Source of the DNA: Georgenia sp. EYE_87
GTDB lineage: Bacteria > Actinomycetota > Actinomycetes > Actinomycetales > Actinomycetaceae
DNA: 64,000 nucleotides
Direction: 5' to 3'
Assembly (NCBI RefSeq): GCF_023148685.1
Contig: NZ_JAHXNL010000005.1
Coordinates: 1-64,000 of the forward strand
Positions 23,405-31,187 of this stretch are shown one piece after another. The position numbers and the translations under genes were made by a program. The first letter of the stretch is position 1; the number at the start of each line of letters is the position of its first letter. The notes under the pieces were generated by a model. That model saw only the letters and a program-made list of their open reading frames with translations, searched no databases and was not told the DNA's origin.

Positions 23405-24589
23405 ATGCGTGGACAGCTCATCAGCCAGGGGCGGCGGTTCCTCGCCGTCGTCGCCGTGTGCGCCACCGCCCTGGTGTCCGCCGCGGTGCCGGCCGCTGCG
23501 TTCCGCGGCGGCCAGGTGGACGACCCCAGCGACCGTAATCCCGTGACGGACGGCCCCACCGGGCGGAAGTACCTCCTCAACAACGGGTGGGACGTCGACC
23601 CGGAGCAGGAGATCACGGCCGGCAACAACTACGACCGCACCTTCGTCGGGGACTGGGACGCCGACGGCGTGGACGAGATCGGGTGGCGCCGCGGCAACGT
23701 GTACAAGACCGGCGTCTGCCAGTGGCAGTTCGGCACCACCGGCGACGAGGTCCTCGTCGGGGACTGGGACGGCGACGGCCGCGACACCCTCGCCCTGCGT
23801 CGCGGCAGGGTCGTGCACGTGACCGACTCCCCGTGCAGCAGCCGCCCGAACCGGTCCTTCGCCTACGGGAGACCGGGCGACGTCGTGCTCGTCGGCGACT
23901 GGGACGGCGACGGCCGCGACACCCTCGCCGTGCGCCGGGGCAACGAGTTCCACGTGACTAACTCCCCCGCCGGCGGCCCCGCCCAGAGCGTGTTCACGCT
24001 CGGGAGGGCTACGGACACGGTGCTGATCGGCGACTGGGACGGCGACGGCGTCGACGGCCCGGCCCTGCGCCGCGGGAACGTCTACCACGTCAAGCTGCAG
24101 ATGGCCGAGGGTGAGCAGGCCGACCGCGTGATCCGGTTCGCGGGCGCCGCCGACACGGTGCTGGTCGGCGACTGGGACGCGAACGGCAACGACACCCCGG
24201 CACTGCGCAGGCCGGAGGCGATCGAGCGTCCGACGAACCGCATCGAGTGGCTCGCCGCAGCGCACGGCATGTCGGTGCGCTACGCCCTGAAGTACAACAC
24301 CTGCCGCCCCTCCGCCAACGGGTGCTTCCACATCGACCGCCCCTACCTCTGGATCTCCGAGAAGGCGGTGGCCGAGTGGCCCACCTCCCGGGTGGAGCAG
24401 ATGGCCCGCTTCGAGATCGGCCGCGCCCTGGAGTACAAGGCGTGCGGCACGCTGAACCTGCCGGGCGGGGTTGGCATGGCCGAGGCGCTCGCCCAGCTCC
24501 TGGAGGACCCGCGCAAGGCACCCACGGCCGGCACCGCGGCCGACCGCCAGAACGCCCAGCGGATCTTCGCGGGCCAGTGCCCGTTCTGA
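23405..24589 (+). CDS. secreted FG-GAP/VCBS-repeat protein with degenerate C-terminal domain
   Basis: A 394-residue exported protein. The signal peptide is at about 1-34 (ends AVPAAA). About five beta-propeller-type repeats follow, each with VLVGDWDGDGRDTLAVRRGN and a DxDxDG calcium loop. The last 110 residues form a different domain with Cys pairs (TCRPSANGCFH, YKACG, GQCPF) and the segment RFEIGRALEY. This resembles the HExxH helix of a metallopeptidase with both histidines lost. GGAGG supports the start. It is probably a surface or secreted binding protein; no enzymatic role is supported. Confidence 0.85.
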   Translation: MRGQLISQGRRFLAVVAVCATALVSAAVPAAAFRGGQVDDPSDRNPVTDGPTGRKYLLNNGWDVDPEQEITAGNNYDRTFVGDWDADGVDEIGWRRGNVYKTGVCQWQFGTTGDEVLVGDWDGDGRDTLALRRGRVVHVTDSPCSSRPNRSFAYGRPGDVVLVGDWDGDGRDTLAVRRGNEFHVTNSPAGGPAQSVFTLGRATDTVLIGDWDGDGVDGPALRRGNVYHVKLQMAEGEQADRVIRFAGAADTVLVGDWDANGNDTPALRRPEAIERPTNRIEWLAAAHGMSVRYALKYNTCRPSANGCFHIDRPYLWISEKAVAEWPTSRVEQMARFEIGRALEYKACGTLNLPGGVGMAEALAQLLEDPRKAPTAGTAADRQNAQRIFAGQCPF

Positions 24590-24674
24590 TCCGGCCGACC
24601 GCCCTGATCCGACCGACCGCCCTGATCCGACCGACCGTCCTGATCCGGCGCACCGTCCTGATCCGGCCGACCGT
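24586..24674. repeat. 18-bp tandem repeat overlapping a stop codon
   Basis: Five copies of CTGATCCGACCGACCGCC-like units start at 24586, 24604, 24622, 24640 and 24658. The first contains the TGA of the FG-GAP gene (24587-24589). The repeat ends just before a terminator-like hairpin. Confidence 0.85.
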
Positions 24675-24691
24675 CTGATCGGGCCGCCGGA

Positions 24692-24732
24692 CCGCGGACG
24701 GACGAGACCGACGTCACTCCACCCGTCCGCGG
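24692..24732 (+). terminator. hairpin after FG-GAP gene
   Basis: CCGCGGACGG (24692-24701) pairs with CCGTCCGCGG (24723-24732) across a 21-base loop. No U-tract follows. It is probably a Rho-assisted terminator between the FG-GAP gene and manA. Confidence 0.5.
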
Positions 24733-24807
24733 CACCGGAGCGTTCGTTGTCACCTCGCGGACTCCCGGGCTCCCTATGATGCCGGGACAGGATCGGAAGG
24801 GGCTGGG

Positions 24808-26016
24808 GTGCAGCGGATCGTCGGTGTCGAACGCGACTACGCGTGGGGCTCGCCCGACGCCATCCCCGCCCTGCTGGGCACCGAGCCCCCCGGCGGCCCC
24901 GTGGCAGAGCTCTGGCTCGGCGCGCACCCGGACGCCCCCGCGCGCCTCGAGGCGGTCTTCGGGGAGGCCGGTCCGGACCTGCTCACCCATATCGCGGCCG
25001 ACCCCGTCGGCGCGCTCGGCGAGGACGTCGTCTCGCGCTTCGGGCCCCAGCTGCCGTACCTGCTCAAGCTGATCGCCCCGGCGAAGCCGCTCTCCCTGCA
25101 GGTCCACCCCAGCCTGGAGCGCGCCCGGGAGCGCTTCGCCGCGGAGTCGGCGGCGGGGATCGCGCTCGACGATCCGACCCGCAACTACCGCGACCCGAAC
25201 CACAAGCCCGAGCTCGTCTTCGCCCTGACCACCTTCCGGGCGATGTGCGGCTTCCGCGCCCCGCGCCGCGCCGCCGAGCTCCTGGCGGACCTCGGCGCGC
25301 CGCTCGCCCAGGACCTGCACGACACGCTCCGCGCCGACCCGACGGCCGAGGGGGTCCGCGCCGCGTTCACGTGGCTTCTCGACGGCGCGACCCGCCCCTC
25401 TCCCGACGCCGTCCAGGAGGTCGCCCGGGCCTGCGCGCGCCGGCTCGCGGACGGCTCGCCGTCGCCCCGCGCGGACAACACCGTGGTCAGGCTCGCCGAG
25501 GCCTACCCGGGCGACCCGGGCGTCGTCGTCTCGCTCCTGCTCAACCCCGTCACGCTCCAGCCGGGCGACGCGCTGTTCGTGCCGGCCGGCGGGGTGCACG
25601 TCTACCTCGCGGGCCTGGGCGTGGAGCTGATGGCGGCGTCGGACAACGTGCTGCGCGCGGGCCTGACGCCCAAGCACGTCGACGTCCCCGAGATGCTCGA
25701 GTGCGTCGACTACGTCGCCGCGCCGCCGATCCGCATCGCCCCCGAGGTCTTCCACGGCGCCACCCGGGTCTTCTACGCCCCGGTCGACGACTTCGAGCTC
25801 GCCGTCACCGCCCTCACCGACGTGAACGGCGGCCCGGCCCACCCGCTGCCCGGCCGCGGCCCGCGGGTGCTGCTGTGCCTGGACGGGCGGATCGAGGTGA
25901 CCTCGGAGACCGACTCGGCCGTGCTCGAGCGGGGCGAGGCCTACTTCGTGCGGGCCGACGAGGGCGCGCTCCGCGGGCGCGGCACCGGCACCCTGGTCCA
26001 GGCGGACGTGCCGTAG
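24808..26016 (+). CDS. manA: mannose-6-phosphate isomerase, class I
   Basis: A 402-residue cupin-type enzyme that interconverts mannose 6-phosphate and fructose 6-phosphate, feeding GDP-mannose synthesis or mannose catabolism. Zinc ligands are visible as Q98 and H100 in LQVHPS, E135 in HKPELVF and a late histidine in PAGGVHVYLAG. ELWLGAHPDAPA is typical of the N-terminus. The GTG start follows an AGGGG-type site. A -10-like TATGAT lies at 24775-24780. It converges with the MFS gene with a 3-base gap, so the two transcripts must overlap or end inside coding sequence. Confidence 0.93.
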   Translation: MQRIVGVERDYAWGSPDAIPALLGTEPPGGPVAELWLGAHPDAPARLEAVFGEAGPDLLTHIAADPVGALGEDVVSRFGPQLPYLLKLIAPAKPLSLQVHPSLERARERFAAESAAGIALDDPTRNYRDPNHKPELVFALTTFRAMCGFRAPRRAAELLADLGAPLAQDLHDTLRADPTAEGVRAAFTWLLDGATRPSPDAVQEVARACARRLADGSPSPRADNTVVRLAEAYPGDPGVVVSLLLNPVTLQPGDALFVPAGGVHVYLAGLGVELMAASDNVLRAGLTPKHVDVPEMLECVDYVAAPPIRIAPEVFHGATRVFYAPVDDFELAVTALTDVNGGPAHPLPGRGPRVLLCLDGRIEVTSETDSAVLERGEAYFVRADEGALRGRGTGTLVQADVP

Positions 26017-26019
26017 GCC

Positions 26020-27372
26020 CTACGCCGTCTCGCTCCCCTGCCGCGCCTCCTGCGCACCGAGCGCCGCCCGGGTGCGGTCGCGCTCCTCGCGCTCGGCGTG
26101 CTGGACGGACCGCTCGCGCGGACCCACGAGGACGAGGTGGGGCCGGCTGCGCAGCGAGTAGTGCACGGTCACGTGCCAGGACCGCTTGGCCCACAGCGCG
26201 GCGACGACGGCCACCAGCACCGACGCGATCGCGCCGACGCCCACCGACCAGCGCGGGCCCCACGCCTCGGCCACCCAGCCGACGATCGGCGAGCCGATCG
26301 GCGTCGTCCCCAGGAAGACCATCATGTACAGGCTCATCACCCGCCCGCGCATGGCGGGCTCGGTGGACATCTGCACCGTGGTGTTCGCCGCGGTCATCAT
26401 CGTGAGCGAGAAGAACCCGACCGGGATGCACAGCAGGGCGTACAGCTCGTAGGTGGGCATGAGCGCCTGCACGCCCGTCGTCACGCCGAAGGCGAGCGCC
26501 GCCGCGATCACCAGGCCCACCCGGGGGTTCCGCCGGCGGGCCGCCATCAGCGCGCCGGTGAGGGAGCCGATCGCCAGGATCGAGCCGAGGATCCCGTACT
26601 CCCCGGCGCCCAGGCCGAACTCCTCGCGGGCCATGACCGCGGAGGTCAGCTGGAAGTTCAGGCCGAACGCCCCCACCACGCCGACCACCACGAGGATCGT
26701 CAGGATGTCCGAGCGACGGCGCACGTACTCGATGCCCTCGCGCACCTGGCCCTTCCCCCGCCGGGTGTGCGGCATGGGGTGCAGCTCGCGGGTGCGCATG
26801 AGCGTCAGGGAGAAGATCGTCGCCCCGAACGAGACGGCGTTGATGACGAAGACCCAGCCCGGCCCGACGGCGGCGATCAGCAGGCCCGCCACGCCCGGCC
26901 CGATGAGCCGGGCGGCGTTGAAGGACGTCGAGTTCAACCCGACGGCGTTGGGCAGGTCGGCGGCCGGGACCATCTCGGCCACGAACGTCTGGCGCACGGG
27001 CGAGTCCAGCGCCGCCGCCACCCCGAGCAGGAACGCGAAGACGTAGACGTGCCACAGCTCCGCGGTGTCGGTGAGCACGAGGGCGCCCAGACCCGCAGCG
27101 AGCACCCCCATCGACCCCTGCGTCGCGATGAGCATCTTGCGGCGGTTCAGCCGGTCCGCGAGCAGCCCCGCGAACGGGCTCAGCACCAGCATCGGGAGGA
27201 ACTGCAGCCCGGTGACGATGCCGACCGCGAACCCGGAGCCGTTGGGCAGGATGGCCAGCACGAGCCAGTCCTGGGCGACCCGCTGCATCCAGGTGCCGAC
27301 GTTGGCGATCAGGGCACCGACGAACCAGAGCCGGTAGTTGAAGTACCTGAGCGAGTAGAAGGTCCGACTCAT
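26020..27372 (-). CDS. MFS efflux transporter
   Basis: A 450-residue permease of the MFS_3/EntS-like type with about twelve membrane helices. Motif A is present as GLLADRLNRRKML after helix 2. The loop between halves includes MPHTRRGKGQVREGIEYV. The short cytoplasmic tail is basic and acidic. The ATG overlaps the stop of the MarR gene by four bases and is preceded by GGAGG-like sequence. The pairing with MarR suggests a drug or toxic-compound exporter induced by its substrate. Confidence 0.9.
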   Translation of the reverse strand: MSRTFYSLRYFNYRLWFVGALIANVGTWMQRVAQDWLVLAILPNGSGFAVGIVTGLQFLPMLVLSPFAGLLADRLNRRKMLIATQGSMGVLAAGLGALVLTDTAELWHVYVFAFLLGVAAALDSPVRQTFVAEMVPAADLPNAVGLNSTSFNAARLIGPGVAGLLIAAVGPGWVFVINAVSFGATIFSLTLMRTRELHPMPHTRRGKGQVREGIEYVRRRSDILTILVVVGVVGAFGLNFQLTSAVMAREEFGLGAGEYGILGSILAIGSLTGALMAARRRNPRVGLVIAAALAFGVTTGVQALMPTYELYALLCIPVGFFSLTMMTAANTTVQMSTEPAMRGRVMSLYMMVFLGTTPIGSPIVGWVAEAWGPRWSVGVGAIASVLVAVVAALWAKRSWHVTVHYSLRSRPHLVLVGPRERSVQHAEREERDRTRAALGAQEARQGSETA

Positions 27373-27815
27373 TCCTCCACCATCCTTCGCAGAATCGTGG
27401 CGGCCTCTCCCACCACCTGCCGCTCGGCCGGGGTGAGCTTGGCCAGGCGCTTGTCGAGCCACGCGTTGCGGCGCCGCTTGATCTCCTTGACCAGCTCGTT
27501 GCCGGCGTCGGTCGTCGTGACGACGACGCAGCGCTTGTCGGCGGGGTCGCTACCCCGGGTCACGAGGCCGCGCTCCTCCAGGGAGGCGATCGTGCGCGTC
27601 ATGGAGGGCCGCTGGACGTGGTCGTGCTCGGCAAGCTTCCCGGCCGTCATCGGGCCGAGGTGGTAGAGCGCGGACAGCACGGAGTGCTGCGCCTCGGTCA
27701 CCTCGAGCGTCGACTCGGTGCGCAGCCGGCGCGAGAGCCGCAGCACGGCGATGCGCAGGTTGGTCGCCAGATCGGGGCGGCGGTCGGAGCGGGGGTTCGG
27801 CGCGATGTTGTTCAT
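27369..27815 (-). CDS. MarR-family transcriptional regulator
   Basis: A 148-residue winged-helix regulator. VLSALYHLGPMTAGKLAEHDHVQRPSMTRTIASLEERGLV forms the helix-turn-helix, and RGSDPADKRCVVVTTTDAG is the wing with the conserved D-x-R. Cys in the wing region (RCVVV) could be redox-sensitive, though this is not established. It is co-transcribed with the MFS pump, which it probably represses along with itself through the palindrome at 27836-27850. The start has no ribosome site and lies where a leaderless mRNA would begin. Confidence 0.92.
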   Translation of the reverse strand: MNNIAPNPRSDRRPDLATNLRIAVLRLSRRLRTESTLEVTEAQHSVLSALYHLGPMTAGKLAEHDHVQRPSMTRTIASLEERGLVTRGSDPADKRCVVVTTTDAGNELVKEIKRRRNAWLDKRLAKLTPAERQVVGEAATILRRMVEE

Positions 27816-27819
27816 TCTG

Positions 27820-27850
27820 CTAGTTACCCTAGGTCATTAGCATTGCTAAT
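27820..27850 (-). promoter_or_regulatory. marR promoter with palindromic operator
   Basis: ATTAGCA-T-TGCTAAT at 27836-27850 is a near-perfect palindrome in unusually AT-rich DNA. On the minus strand TTAGCA inside it can act as -35, with TAACTA 17 bases later as -10. The start site would fall at or beside the marR ATG (27815). A MarR dimer here would block RNA polymerase. Confidence 0.72.
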
Positions 27851-28024
27851 TACCAGTCCTAACGGGGTGAGACTGCGCACCCCGGGGACCGCGCCGCCGG
27901 GGTCGTCACGGCGACGTCGCCCGCGCCACCGTCGGGCGCCCCCGGCCCGGTTCCGGGTGGATACTCGGCTCAGCGGGGGCGTCCGGGTCCGGCACCCCGA
28001 CGATCCGGCGGAGAGGAGAGCGCG

Positions 28025-28264
28025 ATGGCACCGCCCCGCCACTCCCCCGAGCCACCTGGCCGTCACGACGTGCTCTGGGTCGTCGTCGCCGTCGTCTTCA
28101 TGCTGGTCGCCCTGGCGCTGACCGTCGTCATCCTGCGGGACGCCAGGCCCGCCGAGGCGCTCGGCGCGGGGTACGAAGGCCCGCCGACGGCGCAGCTCGT
28201 CACCGCGCTGTCCTCCTCACGGCCACAACCTGCCATGTCCTTTTCCGGCCGCCCGAAAACGTAG
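28025..28264 (+). CDS. small single-pass membrane protein
   Basis: A 79-residue protein: a hydrophilic Pro/His-rich N-terminus (about 1-16), one membrane helix, VLWVVVAVVFMLVALALTVVIL, and a short polar tail. A strong GGAGAGGAG site precedes the ATG. No family was recognised and no partner gene is obvious. It lies alone between marR and a long gap; the C-terminal 15 residues enter a lower-GC patch and may not be native. Confidence 0.55.
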   Translation: MAPPRHSPEPPGRHDVLWVVVAVVFMLVALALTVVILRDARPAEALGAGYEGPPTAQLVTALSSSRPQPAMSFSGRPKT

Positions 28265-28683
28265 CGCCTTGCCCGTTCTTGGGAAGAAGATGACCAGACC
28301 CGGGGGCCGGGGCGCGGCACGAACGGCCCCGCCAACCCCCGGGGCCAACCGCCGAAGCGCCCGGTGCCGTCCGACATCCCGGAAGAACCACATGAAGAAG
28401 GCTCCCGGCGACAATTTCCAACTTTTCGTCACCGATTTCCTGGGCGACGAGGCCGTGGAGCCGATTCAATAGACGACGGCGGCACAGGCGTGGTGGGCGT
28501 CGGCCACCTGAAGTCGTGCTGAGCAGGTAGAGCTTCGGGGGACCGGTTCTCCGGTCGGCTTCGCTCTCAGTGCAGCCGTCGACCCGGTCCTGTGCACGGC
28601 AGGACCGGGCGCGGCACCCTCCGGTGCGCGACAGCCGCCGGAAGGCAGAAGTGCCGGAGGCCCAGCCTCCGGCACTTCTGTCC
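28265..28683. other. 419-base gap, lower-GC patch with possible gene remnant
   Basis: Bases 28220-28480 are noticeably less GC-rich. A frame here ends MKKAPGDNFQLFVTDFLGDE and stops at 28470-28472. It reads like real protein but has no start with a ribosome site, so it may be a remnant. Further right there is an imperfect stem around GAGCTTCG/CTTCGCTC (28533-28567) and the terminator below. A structured RNA cannot be excluded. Confidence 0.35.
28646..28680 (-). terminator. 16-bp perfect-stem terminator after rarD
   Basis: CAGAAGTGCCGGAGGC pairs perfectly with GCCTCCGGCACTTCTG across a CCA loop, four bases beyond the rarD stop. The position fits the end of the long minus-strand catabolic operon. 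There is no strong U-run. Confidence 0.75.
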
Positions 28684-29607
28684 TCAGCCCACCGGCTCCA
28701 GCCGCCGCGCGCGGGCCCGCGCGCGTGCGCCGTCGACCACGAGCACCAGCAACGAGACCCACACCAGGGCGAACCCGACCCACCGGGCGAGCGGCATGTC
28801 TTCCTGGAGCACCAGCACCGCGGAGACGAGCTGCAGCGCGGGGTTGAGGTACTGCAGGTTTCCCAGCAGGGACAGCGGCAGCCGGTTGGCGGCCGCCGCG
28901 AAGAGCAGCAGCGGGAACATCGTCATCGGGCCGGACAGCACCAGGAACAGGTCCGTGGCGTCGAGCCCACTGACGGCGAAGGTCGCCGTGCCGGTCATCG
29001 ACATCGCGACAATGACGATCGCGGCGAGCGGCACGAGCAGCATCGACTCCACAGTCAGCCCGACGCTGGGGCTCACCCCGCGCCCGACCCGGTTCTTCAC
29101 CAGGCTGTACAGGCCGAACGCGACCGCGACGACCACGGAGATCCACGGGAACGACCCGTACCCGAGAGTGACCACCAGGACCGCGACGGCCCCGACGCCG
29201 GCCGAGACCCACTGCGCCGGTCGCAGGCGCTCGCGGTTGACGGTGACCGCGAGGAGCACCGTCACGAGCGGGCAGACGAAGTAGCCCAGCGCGACGTCCA
29301 CCGCCCGGCTCGTCAGCGCGCCGTAGGCGTAAAAGAACCACACGACGCCGATGAGCAGCGACGCCAGGCCGAGCAGGTGGCGCGAGCTCCTGTCGGCCAG
29401 GACCCGCAGCAGCGCCGTCCGCTGACGGGTGACGGCGACGATCACCAGCATCAGCGCCGCGGCCCACACCACTCGGTGCGCGACGACCTCGAGGGCGTGG
29501 ACGTCCCAGACCAGCAGGAGGTAGAGCGGGAAGAAGCCCCAGGTCACGTAGCTGACGAGAGCCGCCGCCAGCCCGTCGCGCCGGTCCTTCGCCTCGGTCG
29601 CGTCCAT
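28684..29607 (-). CDS. rarD: EamA-family transporter RarD
   Basis: A 307-residue DMT-superfamily permease with about ten membrane helices. LVSYVTWGFFPLYLLLVWDV at the N-terminus and the later MTMFPLLLFAAAANRLPLSLLGNLQYLNP block are hallmarks of the RarD branch. Substrates of RarD proteins are unproven (chloramphenicol sensitivity in Pseudomonas). The ATG lies four bases after the upstream flavoprotein stop with no ribosome site of its own, so it is likely translationally coupled to the catabolic operon and may export an intermediate. Confidence 0.88.
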   Translation of the reverse strand: MDATEAKDRRDGLAAALVSYVTWGFFPLYLLLVWDVHALEVVAHRVVWAAALMLVIVAVTRQRTALLRVLADRSSRHLLGLASLLIGVVWFFYAYGALTSRAVDVALGYFVCPLVTVLLAVTVNRERLRPAQWVSAGVGAVAVLVVTLGYGSFPWISVVVAVAFGLYSLVKNRVGRGVSPSVGLTVESMLLVPLAAIVIVAMSMTGTATFAVSGLDATDLFLVLSGPMTMFPLLLFAAAANRLPLSLLGNLQYLNPALQLVSAVLVLQEDMPLARWVGFALVWVSLLVLVVDGARARARARRLEPVG

Positions 29608-29611
29608 GCCG

Positions 29612-31150
29612 TCAGCGGCTCAGGACCGGTTCGGCCACCTTGAGGTCGACCCGGTTCTGCGCCTGGGCCACGTGCCGGCCCGCGAGTCGGCCGGAGATCA
29701 TCGCCCAGCCGATGTGCAGCCCGTGGTTGAGCAGCTGGAGACCGCCCTGCCCGGTGGACCCGGCCGCCCACAGCCCGGGGACCACCTCGCCGTCCTCGGT
29801 GGTCACCCGCAGCTGGTTGTCCACCGCGAGACCGCCGTCGGCGAGGGTGACGTAGGCGTTCATCGGGCCGAGGGCGTAGAAGGGCCCCTCGGTAACGCCC
29901 TCGCCGAGCCGCTCCCGGCCGAACTCGGGGTCGGCCCCGGCGCCCACCTGCTCGTTCCACCGCGCCACCGACGCCGTGAGCGCCGCGGGCTCGATCCCGA
30001 GGCTGGTCGCCAGCTCCTCGAGGGTGGCGGCCTGGTGGTAGACGTCCGGGCGGAACCGCTTGTAGTCCTGGACGTAGGCGTACGCCACGCCGGGGAACGT
30101 CGAGACCGGGTTGGGCCAGGCGGAGAACTTCCTGGCGACCCGCGCGTCGAAGATCATGTAGCCGGTGTTGGCCTCCGTCGCCGCGACCGCGCGGGCCATC
30201 AGCTTGTCGGAGTCCTCGTTCGCCAGCCGCCGCCCGTCGGGGCCGACCAGGATCGCGCCCGCCGCGTACATGGTGTTGTTCGGGCCGATCCAGGACGTCA
30301 GCGCCCCGCGGATCACGTAGGCGAGCAGGCTCTTCGGCAGCCGCTCGACCACCACCCGCATGAGCCTGGTCAGCCCGGGCACCGACGGCAGCATCTTGAT
30401 CGGGTCGGGCCGGGTCGACGGCGCGAACCGGAGCCCCTCGTAGAGGCGGTCCATCTGCATCATGACCCCGCCGGCCTCGGTGCCCAGGTAGAACCCGTCG
30501 CCGGTGTTGTTCGGGTTCACCGGCGGCACCTTGGCCGCGGCCTCGCCGACGTACTTCGCCTTCAGCTCGGTGGAGGCCGAGTAGTCCCCGGTGGCCAGGA
30601 TGACGCCGCGCCGGCCGAAGTAGTTCTGCCCGTTCGCGGACGCACCGATGATCTCGCCGGCCGCGTTGCGCAGCAGCCCGTCCACCCGCATCGAGGTGTA
30701 GATCGCCACGCCGCGCTTGCGGCACTCGCGCAGCAGCGCCTCGCGGTAGGCCTTGGAGTTCGGCAGCACGTTGTGCATGCGCGGCTTCTCGTACGGCGGC
30801 TCCGGCGTCGGGCCGAGGAACTGGACCCCGATGCTCGAGAGCCACTCCACCGTCGGCCCGGCGTTCTCCGCCAGGATGCGGCGCAGCTCCTTGTTCTCCC
30901 GGGCCTCGAACTCCCCGTTGGCGACCTTCATGTCCTCCACGAACAGGTCGATGCTGTCGTTCACGCCCGCCCGGTACTGGTACGACGTGTTCGCGGCGGT
31001 GAACGAGCCCACGGACATGGCGGTCGACCCGCCGACCTCCGCGCACTTCTCCAGGATGATGACGGAGGCCCCCGACGTCGCCGCCGAGATCGCGGCGCTC
31101 ATGCCGGACCCGCCGCCGCCGATGACCAGAACATCTGCCGTGTAGATCAT
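29612..31150 (-). CDS. FAD-binding dehydrogenase 1 (fumarate reductase/KstD-like)
   Basis: A 512-residue FAD_binding_2 protein. The dinucleotide fold is ADVLVIGGGGSGMSAAISAA (residues 5-24), then LEKCAEVGGSTAMSVGSF. ILATGDYSAS and the C-terminal GLWAAGSTGQGGLQLLNHGL complete the FAD site. Enzymes of this group oxidise or reduce a C-C bond next to a carbonyl or carboxylate (fumarate, urocanate, tricarballylate, 3-ketosteroids). The substrate is not deducible. GAGGAAG supports the start. It follows its paralogue by 37 bases in the IclR-linked operon. Confidence 0.87.
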   Translation of the reverse strand: MIYTADVLVIGGGGSGMSAAISAATSGASVIILEKCAEVGGSTAMSVGSFTAANTSYQYRAGVNDSIDLFVEDMKVANGEFEARENKELRRILAENAGPTVEWLSSIGVQFLGPTPEPPYEKPRMHNVLPNSKAYREALLRECRKRGVAIYTSMRVDGLLRNAAGEIIGASANGQNYFGRRGVILATGDYSASTELKAKYVGEAAAKVPPVNPNNTGDGFYLGTEAGGVMMQMDRLYEGLRFAPSTRPDPIKMLPSVPGLTRLMRVVVERLPKSLLAYVIRGALTSWIGPNNTMYAAGAILVGPDGRRLANEDSDKLMARAVAATEANTGYMIFDARVARKFSAWPNPVSTFPGVAYAYVQDYKRFRPDVYHQAATLEELATSLGIEPAALTASVARWNEQVGAGADPEFGRERLGEGVTEGPFYALGPMNAYVTLADGGLAVDNQLRVTTEDGEVVPGLWAAGSTGQGGLQLLNHGLHIGWAMISGRLAGRHVAQAQNRVDLKVAEPVLSR

Positions 31151-31187
31151 GTGACTTCCTCGTCGTCGTGGTGGTTGATGTGGCCGG

